Source: Diploptera punctata (taxonomy: Eukaryota; Arthropoda; Insecta; Blattodea; Blaberidae). From it: a DNA stretch of 64,000 nt. Under the pieces are notes generated by a model. The model saw only the letters and a list, made by a program, of their open reading frames with translations, searched no databases and was not told the DNA's origin. This document shows, one piece after another, positions 41,206-53,000 of the stretch (its first letter is position 1; each line of letters opens with the position of its first letter). Position numbers and translations under genes: made by a program. The stretch is from contig JASPKZ010001601.1 in the NCBI GenBank assembly GCA_030220185.1, forward strand, positions 186,001-250,000. The letters are read 5' to 3'.

Positions 41206-43180
41206 CAGGGTGATTCACAATAAGTATTACAGGAGTTGTAGAGGGGACTTAGTAGATAAAGTTTCGATCAGGAACCCATGTCCGGAAACTTACTACTTTG
41301 ATATAAAATAAGTGTGGATGGACTGATATCATGTGTCTTGTGTTTCAGAATAAGTATTACAGGCTTCTAGGGGTTGTACTGCACCTGTCGAGTCGCAGGA
41401 AGATCTTCTTGCACGAATTCTGGTGACAGCAGATTCATGTGTCTTGTGTTTCAGAACAAGTATTACAGGCTTCTAGGGGTTGTACTGCACCTGTCGAGTC
41501 GCAGGAAGATCTTCTTGCACGAATTCTGGTGACAGCAGATATCATGTGTCTTGTGTTTCAGAACAAGTATTACAGGCTTCTAGGGGTTGTACTGCACCTG
41601 TCGAGTCGCAGGAAGATCTTCTTGCACGAATTCTGGTGACAGCAGATATCATGTGTCTTGTGTTTCAGAACAAGTATTACAGGCTTCTAGGGGTTGTACT
41701 GCACCTGTCGAGTCGCAGGAAGATCTTCTTGCACGAATTCTGGTGACAGCAGATATCATGTGTCTTGTGTTTCAGAACAAGTATTACAGGCTTCTAGGGT
41801 TGTACTGCACCTGTCGAGTCGCAGGAAGATCTTCTTGCACGAATTCTGGTGACAGCAGATATCATGTGTCTTGTGTTTCAGAACAAGTATTACAGGCTTC
41901 TAGGGGTTGTACTGCACCTGTCGAGTCGCAGGAAGATCTTCTTGCACGAATTCTGGTGACAGCAGATATCATGTGTCTTGTGTGTTTCAGAACAAGTATT
42001 ACAGGCTTCTAGGGGTTGTACTGCACCTGTCGAGTCGCAGGAAGATCTTCTTGCACGAATTCTGGTGACAGCAGATATCATGTGTCTTGTGTTTCAGAAC
42101 AAGTATTACAGGCTTCTAGGGGTTGTACTGCACCTGTCGAGTCGCAGGAAGATCTTCTTGCACGAATTCTGGTGACAGCAGATATCATGTGTCTTGTGTT
42201 TCAGAACAAGTATACAGGCTTCTAGGGGTTGTACTGCACCTGTCGAGTCGCAGGAAGATCTTCTTGCACGAATTCTGGGGACAGCAGATATCATGTGTCT
42301 TGTGTTTCAGAACAAGTATTACAGGCTTCTAGGGGTTGTACTACACCTGTCGAGTCGCAGGAAGATCTTCTTGCACGAATTCTGGTGACAGCAGATATCA
42401 TGTGTCTTGTGTTTCAGAACAAGTATTACAGGCTTCTAGGGGTTGTACTGCACCTGTCGAGTCGCAGAAGATCTTCTTGCACGAATTCTGGTGACAGCAG
42501 ATATCATGTGTCTTGTGTTTCAGAACAAGTATTACAGGCTTCTAGGGGTTGTACTGCACCTGTCGAGTCGCAGGAAGATCTTCTTGCACGAATTCTGGTG
42601 ACAGCAGATATCATGTGTGTCTTGTGTTTCAGAACAAGTATTACAGGCTTCTAGGGGTTGTACTGCACCTGTCGAGTCGCAGGAAGATCTTCTTGCACGA
42701 ATTCTGGTGACAGCAGATATCATGTGTCTTGTGTTTCAGAACAAGTATTACAGGCTTCTAGGGGTTGTACTGCACCTGTCGAGTCGCAGGAAGATCTTCT
42801 TGCACGAATTCTGGTGACAGCAGATATCATGTGTCTTGTGTTTCAGAACAAGTATTACAGGCTTCTAGGGGTTGTACTGCACCTGTCGAGTCGCAGGAAG
42901 ATCTTCTTGCACGAATTCTGGTGACAGCAGATATCATGTGTCTTGTGTTTCAGAACAAGTATTACAGGCTTCTAGGGGTTGTACTGCACCTGTCGAGTCG
43001 CAGGAAGATCTTCTTGCACGAATTCTGGTGACAGCAGAAATTATTGAGCACACACCAGGTCTTGTGGGGCGTGTGTATGAAAACATGCGTCGCAGGTACA
43101 CACTGTGCAACGAACAACACGTGGAACCACATTTGTAGTACACCCCTAGAAGTCTGCAATACTTATTCTTAAACACTTCT
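41206..43180 (+). mobile_element. Deletion derivative of a DDE transposon that hosts a minisatellite
   Basis: The left end 'cagggtgattcacaataagt' and the right end (complement of 'gcaatacttattcttaaaca') form an imperfect inverted pair continuing into 'attacaggagttgtagaggg' and 'attgcagacttctaggggtg'. Just before the right end a frame reads PVESQEDLLARILVTAE, IIEHTPGLVGRVYENMRRRY and ends HVEPHL with a stop, similar to the C termini of transposases of the mariner/IS630 kind. The rest of the transposase is gone; 107-bp repeats occupy the middle. Confidence 0.6.
41330..43038 (+). repeat. 107-bp minisatellite, about 16 copies
   Basis: The unit reads 'catgtgtcttgtgtttcaga', 'acaagtattacaggcttcta', 'ggggttgtactgcacctgtc', 'gagtcgcaggaagatcttct', 'tgcacgaattctggtgacag', 'cagatat'. 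Units are almost identical; a few have 1-2 bp changes (for example 41798, 41978, 42213, 42467, 42617). The first half resembles the transposon end, the second half encodes the transposase tail PVESQEDLLARILVTA. Since 107 is not a multiple of three, open frames of up to 141 codons cycle through three reading frames and are not genes. Confidence 0.96.
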
Positions 43181-43272
43181 TCTTGTATCTTGTAAGCCCA
43201 TGTTTCCCTTAACAGATATTTAGGCGCTCTCCCCCTACAGGGACCATACTAATTTAGTTACACTTGTTTTCG
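43178..43272 (-). repeat. Dispersed repeat H, copy H2
   Basis: Reverse complement of H1 at 17500-17597 ('cttgtatcttgtaagcc', 'atttaggcgctctccccct', 'tactaatttagttacacttg'). Confidence 0.7.
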
Positions 43273-43319
43273 TACAGATGTCATTTGAGTTGTCCGTGGT
43301 CAGCGTTCCGCCTCATACT

Positions 43320-43575
43320 GACATCTAGGAAACCAAGGTAGTACTAGAACGGGAAAATTCAGTAAATTTTGCTTGGAGGCATTTTCATTCAGGCTTAAGG
43401 ATCTTTTACGAGCCTGAAAATCTTCAGACTCGGGACCCACGGCTTAAAGTCCCTCCCGGAGGACTTGCTCCTTGGATTTTTCCGTCCTAAAAATCCATCG
43501 ACCCCGGCCGGGTTTGAACCCGCGACCCACGAGACCAGAGGCAAGGAGCATAACCACTAGTCCACCGCGGCCGAT
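43320..43575 (-). mobile_element. tRNA-derived SINE-3
   Basis: On the reverse strand the head reads 'cggccgcggtggactagtgg' (A box), then 'cgcgggttcaaacccggccg' (B box with T arm). A body with 'aggacggaaaaatccaagga' and 'tcctccgggagggac' follows, which can fold back on itself. The 3' end is not sharply defined. Confidence 0.7.
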
Positions 43576-44029
43576 TGTGTACATTTAATAAGAAATAATA
43601 ATAAAAGCCAATCTTTGAAATAAGTGGAATTACAACAGAGTTTCTTTTAATATGTTGGCTGAGAGCAAATTTCTAGAGCTGACTAGAAAGGGTATGTGAA
43701 CTTAATATCGATTATGCATTATGTGTGTGACAAACAAGCACGCATTCCCTACCTCCTGACACAAACGTCTCTTGCTATTGCAGTTTTACAGGTAACCCTT
43801 GCACGTTTCAAGAAATCCAAAACTTTGACATTTAAGTATATCGCATAAATTGCTCTATAAACTACGCCAAGAAAGTCTTAGCTTACCAGTTGCCTGCTGG
43901 CCTCACATCCACATGCGTCAATCACAGAGCCTGGCAGACATAGGCCCAGTATAAGGGTGATATTTAATCAGTTTGTGGGGTCTGCCAATCGTTATAGCAT
44001 TTTTTTTAAACTGGAGCGGCTAACATACT
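43576..44029. other. Unannotated stretch
   Basis: No gene or repeat recognised. Confidence 0.4.
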
Positions 44030-44198
44030 GTAAAAAGGTAAAGTGATCCCACTACAGGCCTCAGGAGACCCTTGGGGTAGCAGGAGGTTAAGGCTCCCAC
44101 TTTTTCTAGACAATCGTCACTTTGTGAGCCGGGTTGTCAGCCCTGCGTGACGGCCGCCTTTACCTTCAGAACAAGAGGCTGAGTCGACCCCAGGGCCA
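44030..44198 (-). mobile_element. SINE-2 copy lacking the tRNA-like head
   Basis: It carries 'aaagtgatcccactacagg', 'cccttggggtagcaggagg', 'gccgggttgtcagccctg' and 'gaggctgagtcgacccc' as in 18675-18944, then breaks into an (ATT)n run at 44199-44264. Confidence 0.8.
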
Positions 44199-44210
44199 TC
44201 ATTATTATTA

Positions 44211-44253
<43 letters not shown>

Positions 44254-44554
44254 CATTATTATATTGAGTAAAAAGCATTTTTAATCAATTTTCTTGAACC
44301 TAAGGTCATAAATGAGGAATTTTTCCTCCGTGGCGCAACAGACCTACAATCTGACTGCTGGTATCATATCTACAGAGTTATATGTTCATCCAGTCAATAT
44401 AGGGGTGGCATTTGGTCAGCGTGTCCGGTCCCCTAGCCGTTATAACTAGTTTATCAACTTGAAGCCGCTTCTTATGCTAGCTATTCAAATTCCTTGTGAT
44501 GATGTGTAGACACTGGTTCTGTACTGACCGAAATTCCACGATGAAATAAAATGT

Positions 44555-44645
44555 CTTCCACCACCCAGACCCAAACCAGGAAATGTTCCGTATCTCTGAG
44601 CTAAAGTATGGTGCCTTACACCACTCAGCTACGCGAGTTACCTTT
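44555..44645 (-). mobile_element. Decayed tRNA-like SINE head
   Basis: The reverse strand reads 'cgcgtagctgagtggtgtaa' (A box-like) and 'cctggtttgggtctggg' (weak B box). Too decayed for family assignment. Confidence 0.4.
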
Positions 44646-44718
44646 TTTATATTTATTTGTATACACTTTTAAAGGCTAGGAAATATCAAACCTGATAGAG
44701 TTCTGAAACTGTATCTTC

Positions 44719-45433
44719 TATCTGTCTATCTTCGGGTGTTTACAGCTGCTGCCGTCTTCCCGTGCCAAACCTCCAAAGCCTACGATCTTGGGCATCTTCA
44801 ATGCTTAGCCCTCTTGCTTGCATTACTGTCTTCATGTTTTCCTTCCATGTTAACTTTGGTCTCCCTCTTTTCTTCTTTCTGTTCGGATGCCATTCATATA
44901 GTTGCTTCGGCCATCGCTCATCTTCCATTCTTAAAACATGTCTTAACCACTTTAATTCCTTCTCCTCAATTCTTTCAATTATGCTTTCTTCTGCTTCCAT
45001 TATGTTTCTAATTTCCTTATTTGTGACATGTTCTAATTTAGACTTTCTGGCACTTCTGCGTAAATAATCCATTTCTGGAGCTATTAGTCTGTTCTTGTAG
45101 TACTTATTGAATGTCTATACCTCACTTCCGTACATTGCAACAGATTCCACCAATGTTTTACCAATATATTTTTTTGTGTCTTTCCAAATATGCTTATCCC
45201 ACCATATGGAATTTAATGATGATATTATTTTGCTACTCAATTCAACTTTATGTTTTATGTTCTCTCTGCCTATACCTTCAATGTCATCCATAATTATTCC
45301 CAAATATTTAGTTTGTTTCACTTGCTTTATTTGGATTCCTTCGGACAATATTATATTTTCTCTTTCATTGCTATTTATTGACAGATATTCTGTTTTTTGT
45401 AAATTTACTGTGAGACACTCACAATCCCTTTGT
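44719..45433 (-). mobile_element. RTE-like LINE family B, copy B2, with target-site duplication
   Basis: A reverse copy with frames 45115-45465 (LTVNLQKTEYLSINSN, KYLGIIMDDIEGIGRENIKH, IGKTLVESVAMYGSEV) and 44740-45072 (MDYLRRSARKSKLEHVTNKE, LKWLRHVLRMEDERWPKQLY, KRGRPKLTWKENM). The flanks repeat 'ctgaaactgtatcttc' (44703-44718) and 'ctgaaacggtatcttc' (45434-45449), 15 of 16 identical. It starts downstream of the FADD codons that B1 still keeps. Confidence 0.9.
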
Positions 45434-45449
45434 CTGAAACGGTATCTTC

Positions 45450-45939
45450 CAAAATCAAAAAACATATTTTTAGGTAATTGTACAACAAATAAAATTACTT
45501 AGGGCTACAAATTATTGAACTGTTACCGTCCCAGAAGAAAATATAGCATGTGCAAAAGCCGACTCTGTAAAATGGATACAAATTTTAGAACTTTTATTTA
45601 TATCTGATGATTTTATGAAGTAACAAAATGTAGCGATGTATACAAAGAATAAATCATGGTGCGGATTTGTAATGTCACAGCTCTCTGATAGCGACAAACT
45701 GTTTGCATTTTTGTGATGACAGTGCATTTTATCGCGTGATTTATTCACCCCCGGGCGGTATCACTGGGGGTATCTACATTTGTCGTCGTTATAATGTAGA
45801 AAACACACTCACGCTCTTTTACAACACAGTTAGTTACATCTGTTATATGAGAACCAAGTTAAATTAATGATGCAAATTATAAAACGTTCCATTTGAGCGA
45901 AAAGAGTGTCCAGACAATGTTAACTAGATATACAGGAAT
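45450..45939. other. Unannotated stretch
   Basis: No gene or repeat recognised. Confidence 0.4.
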
Positions 45940-46243
45940 ATGGATCATACTAAATTGACAATCCTAACTCTAATCGACTTTTCCAGAGCTTTTGACACGG
46001 TTATTACAAACATTTTATTCTCAAATTTTAAGTTACTAAAGTTTTCTGAAATTTTGATTCAGTGGTTCCATTCCTATGTTAATGGCCGCCAACAATGCGT
46101 TGTTGTAGGTAGTGGTTTTTCTTCATTGAGGACAGTGGACTTGCGGAGTACCACAAGGGTCGATATTAGGTACAATTTTATTTTTTTATATTCATTACCG
46201 ACATATCTGACTGCATTATTACTACATAATCTCACAAACACCA
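45940..46243 (+). pseudogene. Jockey/CR1-type reverse transcriptase fragment
   Basis: The frame reads LIDFSRAFDTVITNILFSNF (first catalytic aspartate block), KFSEILIQWFHSYVNGRQQC and VVVGSGFSSL, then after a frameshift near 46140 CGVPQGSILGTILFF, the PQGS motif. These signatures differ from family A (FKKAYDSI, KQGDALSP) and mark a different LINE superfamily. It ends where RTE-A copy A19 begins; the YADD segment is missing. Confidence 0.78.
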
Positions 46244-47036
46244 TTACTATTGGACGATAGCGAGGAGATACTAAAGGACAACACGCACACACTATTGAGT
46301 AACGAATTGGGACGAAGTAAATATCAATAAAACTTAATATATCGTCACATACATAAATACATTATATAATGAAAATGGACAGCTAATGACAAATGAGGGA
46401 AATTTTGAGGAAGTGGCTGAATTCAAATACCTAGGAACAATAATCACAAATAGGAATGAGATGCACAAAGAAATTAAACATAGGCTCAATTCTGGAAATG
46501 CGTGCTATTATGCATTGCAGAGACTCTTGATGTCCCAACTCCATTCAAAAAACGTTAAACTGAAAATATATAAAACTATTATTCTCCCAGTTATATTATA
46601 TGGTGGCGAAACATGAGTCCTTACTTTAAGGGAGGAAAGGAGATTACGAGTATTTGAGAATAAAGTACTTAGGAAAATTTTTGGTTCGAAGAGAGATGAA
46701 CAGACAGGTGAATGGAGAAGAGTATTGAATGGTAAGCTACATGGTCTTTATAGGCAGCCAGATATAATAAGAACTGTCAAGTCTCGTAGATTGGGATACA
46801 CAAGACATGTGGCTCGAATGAGAAATCAAAGACGTGCATAGAAGCTTCATCTAGGAAAACCAGAGCGAAAACGATCAGTTGCTAGACCAAGAATGAGGTG
46901 GGAGAATAACATTAACCAGGATTTGAGGGAAGTAGATTATGCAGGGTATGATTGGAAAACATTATATCAGGATAGTGATGTATGGAGAGTTTATGTCCGC
47001 GCGGCCATGAACCTAAGGGTTCGATAGTGCTAGTTA
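46244..47036 (+). mobile_element. RTE-A copy A19
   Basis: It starts just after the YADD region ('cgatagcgaggagatac') and runs to 'gttcgatagtgctag', without a GTAA tail. The open part 46386-46616 covers MTNEGNFEEVAEFKYLGTII to PVILYG; the rest has many stops (for example 'catgagtcc' for CETWTL and 'agtattgaatggtaagctac'). It is older than A3, A10 or A14. Confidence 0.85.
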
Positions 47037-47098
47037 GTGGGGAAAGAACCGTAGGCCCTACTTTCTTTAAAATTAATATCTATCTGCCAAGTTTAGTT

Positions 47099-50000
47099 CT
47101 GATGAAACAAAAATTGCGGTAGATAGAGCGTTGACACACACACATATATAAATGTTGGTCATTTTTAAGTTTAGTTCTGATGAAACAAAAATTGCGGTAG
47201 ATAGAGCGTTGACACACACACAATATATAAATGTTGGTCATTTTTAAGTTTAGTTCTGATGAAACAAAAATTGCGGTAGATAGAGCGTTGACACACACAC
47301 ATATATAAATGTTGGTCATTTTTAAGTTTAGTTCTGATGAAACAAAAATTGCGGTAGATAGAGCGTTGACACACACACATATATAAATGTTGGTCATTTT
47401 TAAGTTTAGTTCTGATGAAACAAAAATTGCGGTAGATAGAGCGTTGACACACACACATATATAAATGTTGGTCATTTTTAAGTTTAGTTCTGATGAAACA
47501 AAAATTGCGGTAGATAGAGCGTTGACACACACACATATATAAATGTTGGTCATTTTTAAGTTTAGTTCTGATGAAACAAAAATTGCGGTAGATAGAGCGT
47601 TGAGCTACACACACAATATATAAATGTTGGTCATTTTTAAGTTTAGTTCTGATGAAACAAAAATTGCGGTAGATAGAGCGTTGACACACACACATATATA
47701 AATGTTGGTCATTTTTAAGTTTAGTTCTGATGAAACAAAAATTGCGGTAGATAGAGCGTTGACACACACACATATATAAATGTTGGTCATTTTTAAGTTT
47801 AGTTCTGATGAAACAAAAATTGCGGTAGATAGAGCGTTGACACACACACATATATAAATGTTGGTCATTTTTAAGTTTAGTTCTGATGAAACAAAAATTG
47901 CGGTAGATAGAGCGTTGACACACACACATATATAAATGTTGGTCATTTTTAAGTTTAGTTCTGATGAAACAAAAATTGCGGTAGATAGAGCGTTGACACA
48001 CACACATATATAAATGTTGGTCATTTTTAAGTTTAGTTCTGATGAAACAAAAATTGCGGTAGATAGAGCGTTGACACACACACATATATAAATGTTGGTC
48101 ATTTTTAAGTTTAGTTCTGATGAAACAAAAATTGCGGTAGATAGAGCGTTGACACACACACATATATAATGTTGGTCATTTTTAAGTTTAGTTCTGATGA
48201 AACAAAAATTGCGGTAGATAGAGCGTTGACACACCACACATATATAAATGTTGTTCATTTTTAAGTTTAGTTCTGATGAAAACAAAAATTGCGGTAGAAG
48301 ATAGAGCGTTGACACACACACATATATAAATGTTGGTCATTTTTAAGTTTAGTTCTGATGAAACAAAAATTGCGGTAGATAGAGCGTTGACACACACACA
48401 TATATAAATGTTGGTCATTTTTAAGTTTAGTTCTGATGAAACAAAAATTGCGGTAGATAGAGCGTTGACACACACACATATATAAATGTTGGTCATTTTT
48501 AAGTTTAGTTCTGATGAAACAAAAATTGCGGTAGATAGAGCGTTGACACACACACATATATAAATGTTGGTCATTTTTAAGTTTAGTTCTGATGAAACAA
48601 AATTGCGGTAGTAATAGAGCGTTGACACACACACATATATAAATGTTGGTCATTTTTAAGTTTAGTTCTGATGAAACAAAAATTGCGGTAGATAGAGCGT
48701 TGACACACACACATATATAAATGTTGGTCATTTTTAAGTTTAGTTCTGATGAAACAAAAATTGCGGTAGATAGAGCGTTGACACACACACATATATAAAT
48801 GTTGGTCATTTTTAAGTTTAGTTCTGATGAAACAAAAATTGCGGTAGATAGAGCGTTGACACACACACATATATAAATGTTGGTCATTTTAAGTTTAGTT
48901 CTGATGAAACAAAAATTGCGGTAGATAGAGCGTTGACACACACACAATATATAAATGTTGGTCATTTTTAAGTTTAGTTCTGATGAAAAAAAAATTGCGG
49001 TAGATAGAGCGTTGACACACACACATATATAAATGTTGGTCATTTTTAACTTTAGTTCTGATGAAACAAAAATTGCGTGTAGATAGAGCGTTGACACACA
49101 CACATATATAAATGTTGGTCATTTTTAACTTTAGTTCTGATGAAACAAAAATTGCGGTAGATAGAGCGTTGACACACACACATATATAAATGTTGGTCAT
49201 TTTTAAGTTTAGTTCTGATGAAACAAAAATTGCGGTAGATAGAGCGTTGACACACACACATATATAAATGTTGGTCATTTTTAAGTTTAGTTCTGATGAA
49301 ACAAAAATTGCGGTTAGATAGAGCGTTGACACACACACATATATAAATGTTGGTCATTTTTAAGTTTAGTTCTGATGAAACAAAAATTGCGGTAGATAGA
49401 GCGTTGACACACACACATATATAAATGTTGGTCATTTTTAAGTTTAGTTCTGATGAAACAAAAATTGCGGTAGATAGAGCGTTGACACACACACACATAT
49501 AAAATGTTGGTCATTTTTAAGTTTAGTTCTGATGAAACAAAAATTGCGGTAGAGTAGAGCGTTGACACACACACATATATAAATGTTGGTCATTTTTAAG
49601 TTTAGTTCTGATGAAACAAAAATTGCGGTAGATAGAGCGTTGACACACACACATATATAAATGTTGGTCATTTTTAAGTTTAGTTCTGATGAAACAAAAA
49701 TTGCGGTAGATAGAGCGTTGACACACACACATATATAAATGTTGGTCATTTTTAAGTTTGTTCTGATGAAACAAAAATTGCGGTAGATAGAGCGTTGACA
49801 CACACACATATATAAATGTTGGTCATTTTTAAGTTTAGTTCTGATGAAACAAAAATTGCGGTAGATAGAGCGTTGACACACACACATATATAAATGTTGG
49901 TCATTTTTAAGTTTAGTTCTGATGAAACAAAAATTGCGGTAGATAGAGCGTTGACACACACACATATATAAATGTTGGTCATTTTTAAGTTTAGTTCTGA

Positions 50001-53000
50001 TGAAACAAAAATTGCGGTAGATAGAGCGTTGACACACACACATATATAAATGTTGGTCATTTTTAAGTTTAGTTCTGATGAAACAAAAATTGCGGTAGAT
50101 AGAGCGTTGACACACACACATATATAAATGTTGGTCATTTTTAAGTTTAGTTCTGATGAAACAAAAATTGCGGTAGATAGAGCGTTGACACACACACATA
50201 TATAAATGTTGGTCATTTTTAAGTTTAGTTCTGATGAAAACAAAATTGCGGTAGATAGAGCGTTGACACACACACATATATAAATGTTGGTCATTTTTAA
50301 GTTTAGTTCTGATGAAACAAAATTGCGGTAGATAGAGCGTTGACACACACACATATATAAATGTTGGTCATTTTTAAGTTTAGTTCTGATGAAACAAAAA
50401 TTGCGGTAGATAGAGCGTTGACACACACACATATATAAATGTTGGTCATTTTTAAGTTTAGTTCTGATGAAACAAAAATTGCGGTAGATAGAGCGTTGAC
50501 ACACACACATATATAAATGTTGGTCATTTTAAGTTTAGTTCTGATGAAACAAAAAATTGCGGTAGATAGAGCGTTGACACACACACATATATAAATGTTG
50601 GTCATTTTTAAGTTTAGTTTGATGAAACAAAAATTGCGGTAGATAGAGCGTTGACACACACACATATATAATGTTGGTCATTTTAAGTTTAGTTTGATTG
50701 ATGAAACAAAAATTGCGGTAGATAGAGCGTGACACACACACATATATAAATGTTGGTCATTTTTAACTTTAGTTCTGATGAAACAAAAATTGCGGTAGAT
50801 AGAGCGTTGACACACACATATATAAATGTTGGTCATTTTTAAGTTTAGTTCTGATGAAACAAAAATTGCGGTAGATAGAGCGTTGACACACACACATATA
50901 TAAATGTTGGTCATTTTAAGTTTAGTTCTGATGAAGAAACAAAAATTGCGGTAGATAGAGCGTTGGACACACACACATATATAAATGTTGGTCATTTTTA
51001 AGTTTAGTTCTGATGAAACAAAAATTGCGGTAGATAGAGCGTTGACACACACACATATATAAATGTTGGTCATTTTTAAGTTTAGTTCTGATGAAACAAA
51101 AATTGCGGTAGATAGAGCGTTGACACACACACATATATAAATGTTGGTCATTTTTAAGTTTAGTTCTGATGAAACAAAAATTGCGGTAGATAGAGCGTTG
51201 ACACACACACATATATAATGTTGGTCATTTTTAAGTTTAGTTCTGATGAAACAAAAATTGCGGTAGATAGAGCGTTGACACACACACATATATAAATGTT
51301 GGTCATTTTAAGTTTAGTTCTGATGAAACAAAAATTGCGGTAGATAGAGCGGTTGACACACACACATATATAAATGTTGGTCATTTTTAAGTTTAGTTCT
51401 GATGAAACAAAAATTGCGGGTAGATAGAGCGTTGACACACACACATATATAAATGTTGGTCATTTTTAAGTTTAGTTCTGATGAAACAAAAATTGCGGTA
51501 GATAGAGCGTTGACACACACACATATATAAATGTTGGTCATTTTTAAGTTTAGTTCTGATGAAACCAAAAATTGCGGTGGAGATAGAGCGTTGACACACA
51601 CACATATATAAATGTTGGTCATTTTTAAGTTTAGTTCTGATGAAAACAAAAATTGCGGTAGATAGAGCGTTGACACACACACATATATAAATGTTGGTCA
51701 TTTTAACTTTAGTTCTGATGAAACAAAAATTGCGGTAGATAGAGCGTTGACACACACACATATATAAATGTTGGTCATTTTAAGTTTAGTTCTGATGAAA
51801 CAAAAATTGCGGTAGATAGAGCGTTGACACACACACATATATAAATGTTGGTCATTTTTAAGTTTAGTTCTGATGAAACAAAAATTGCGGTAGATAGAGC
51901 GTTGACACACACACATATATAAATGTTGGTCATTTTTAAGTTTAGTTCTGATGAAACAAAAATTGCGGGGTAGATAGAGCGTTGACACACACACATATAT
52001 AAATGTTGGTCATTTTTAAGTTTAGTTCTGATGAAACAAAAATTGCGGTAGATAGAGCGTTGACACACACACATATATAAAGTTGGTCATTTTTAGTTTA
52101 GTTCTGATGAAACAAAAATTGCGGTAGATAGAGCGTTGACACACACACATATATAAATGTTGGTCATTTTTAAGTTTAGTTCTGATGAAACAAAATTGCG
52201 GTAGATAGAGCGTTGACACACACACATATATAAATGTGGTCATTTTTAAGTTTAGTTATGATGAAACAAAAATTGCGGTTAGATAGAGCGTTGACACACA
52301 CACATATATAAATGTTGGTCATTTTTAAGTTTAGTTCTGATGAAACAAAAATTGCGGTAGATAGAGCGTTGACACACACACATATATAAATGTTGGTCAT
52401 TTTTAAGTTTAGTTCTGATGAAACAAAAATTGCGGTAGATAGAGCGTTGACACACACACATATATAAATGTTGGTCATTTTTAAGTTTAGTTCTGATGAA
52501 ACAAAAATTGCGGTAGATAGAGCGTTGACACACACACATATATAAATGTTGGTCATTTTAAGTTTAGTCTGATGAAACAAAAATTGCGGTAGATAGAGCG
52601 TTGACACACACACATATATAAATGTTGGTCATTTTTAAGTTTAGTTCTGATGAAACAAAAATTGCGGTAGATAGAGCGTTGACACACACACATATATAAA
52701 TGTTGGTCATTTTTAAGTTTAGTTCTGATGAAACAAAATTGCGGTAGATAGAGCGTTGACACACACACATATATAAATGTTGGTCATTTTTAAGTTTAGT
52801 TCTGATTGAAACAAAAATTGCGGTAGATAGAGCGTTGACACACACACATATATAAATGTTGGTCATTTTTAATTTAGTTCTGATGAAACAAAAATTGCGG
52901 TAGATAGAGCGTTGACACACACACATATATAAATGTTGGTCATTTTTAAGTTTAGTTCTGATGAAACAAAAATTTGCGGTAGATAGAGCGTTGACACACA

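Noticed and set aside
41330..43038. CRISPR-like regular repeats
   Set aside because: Units are contiguous without unique spacers, and the genome is eukaryotic.
41439..43138. Overlapping frames of 60-141 codons in the 107-bp array
   Set aside because: They cycle through the frames of the tandem unit; only the last one runs into a true transposase-like C terminus, and that lacks the catalytic domain.
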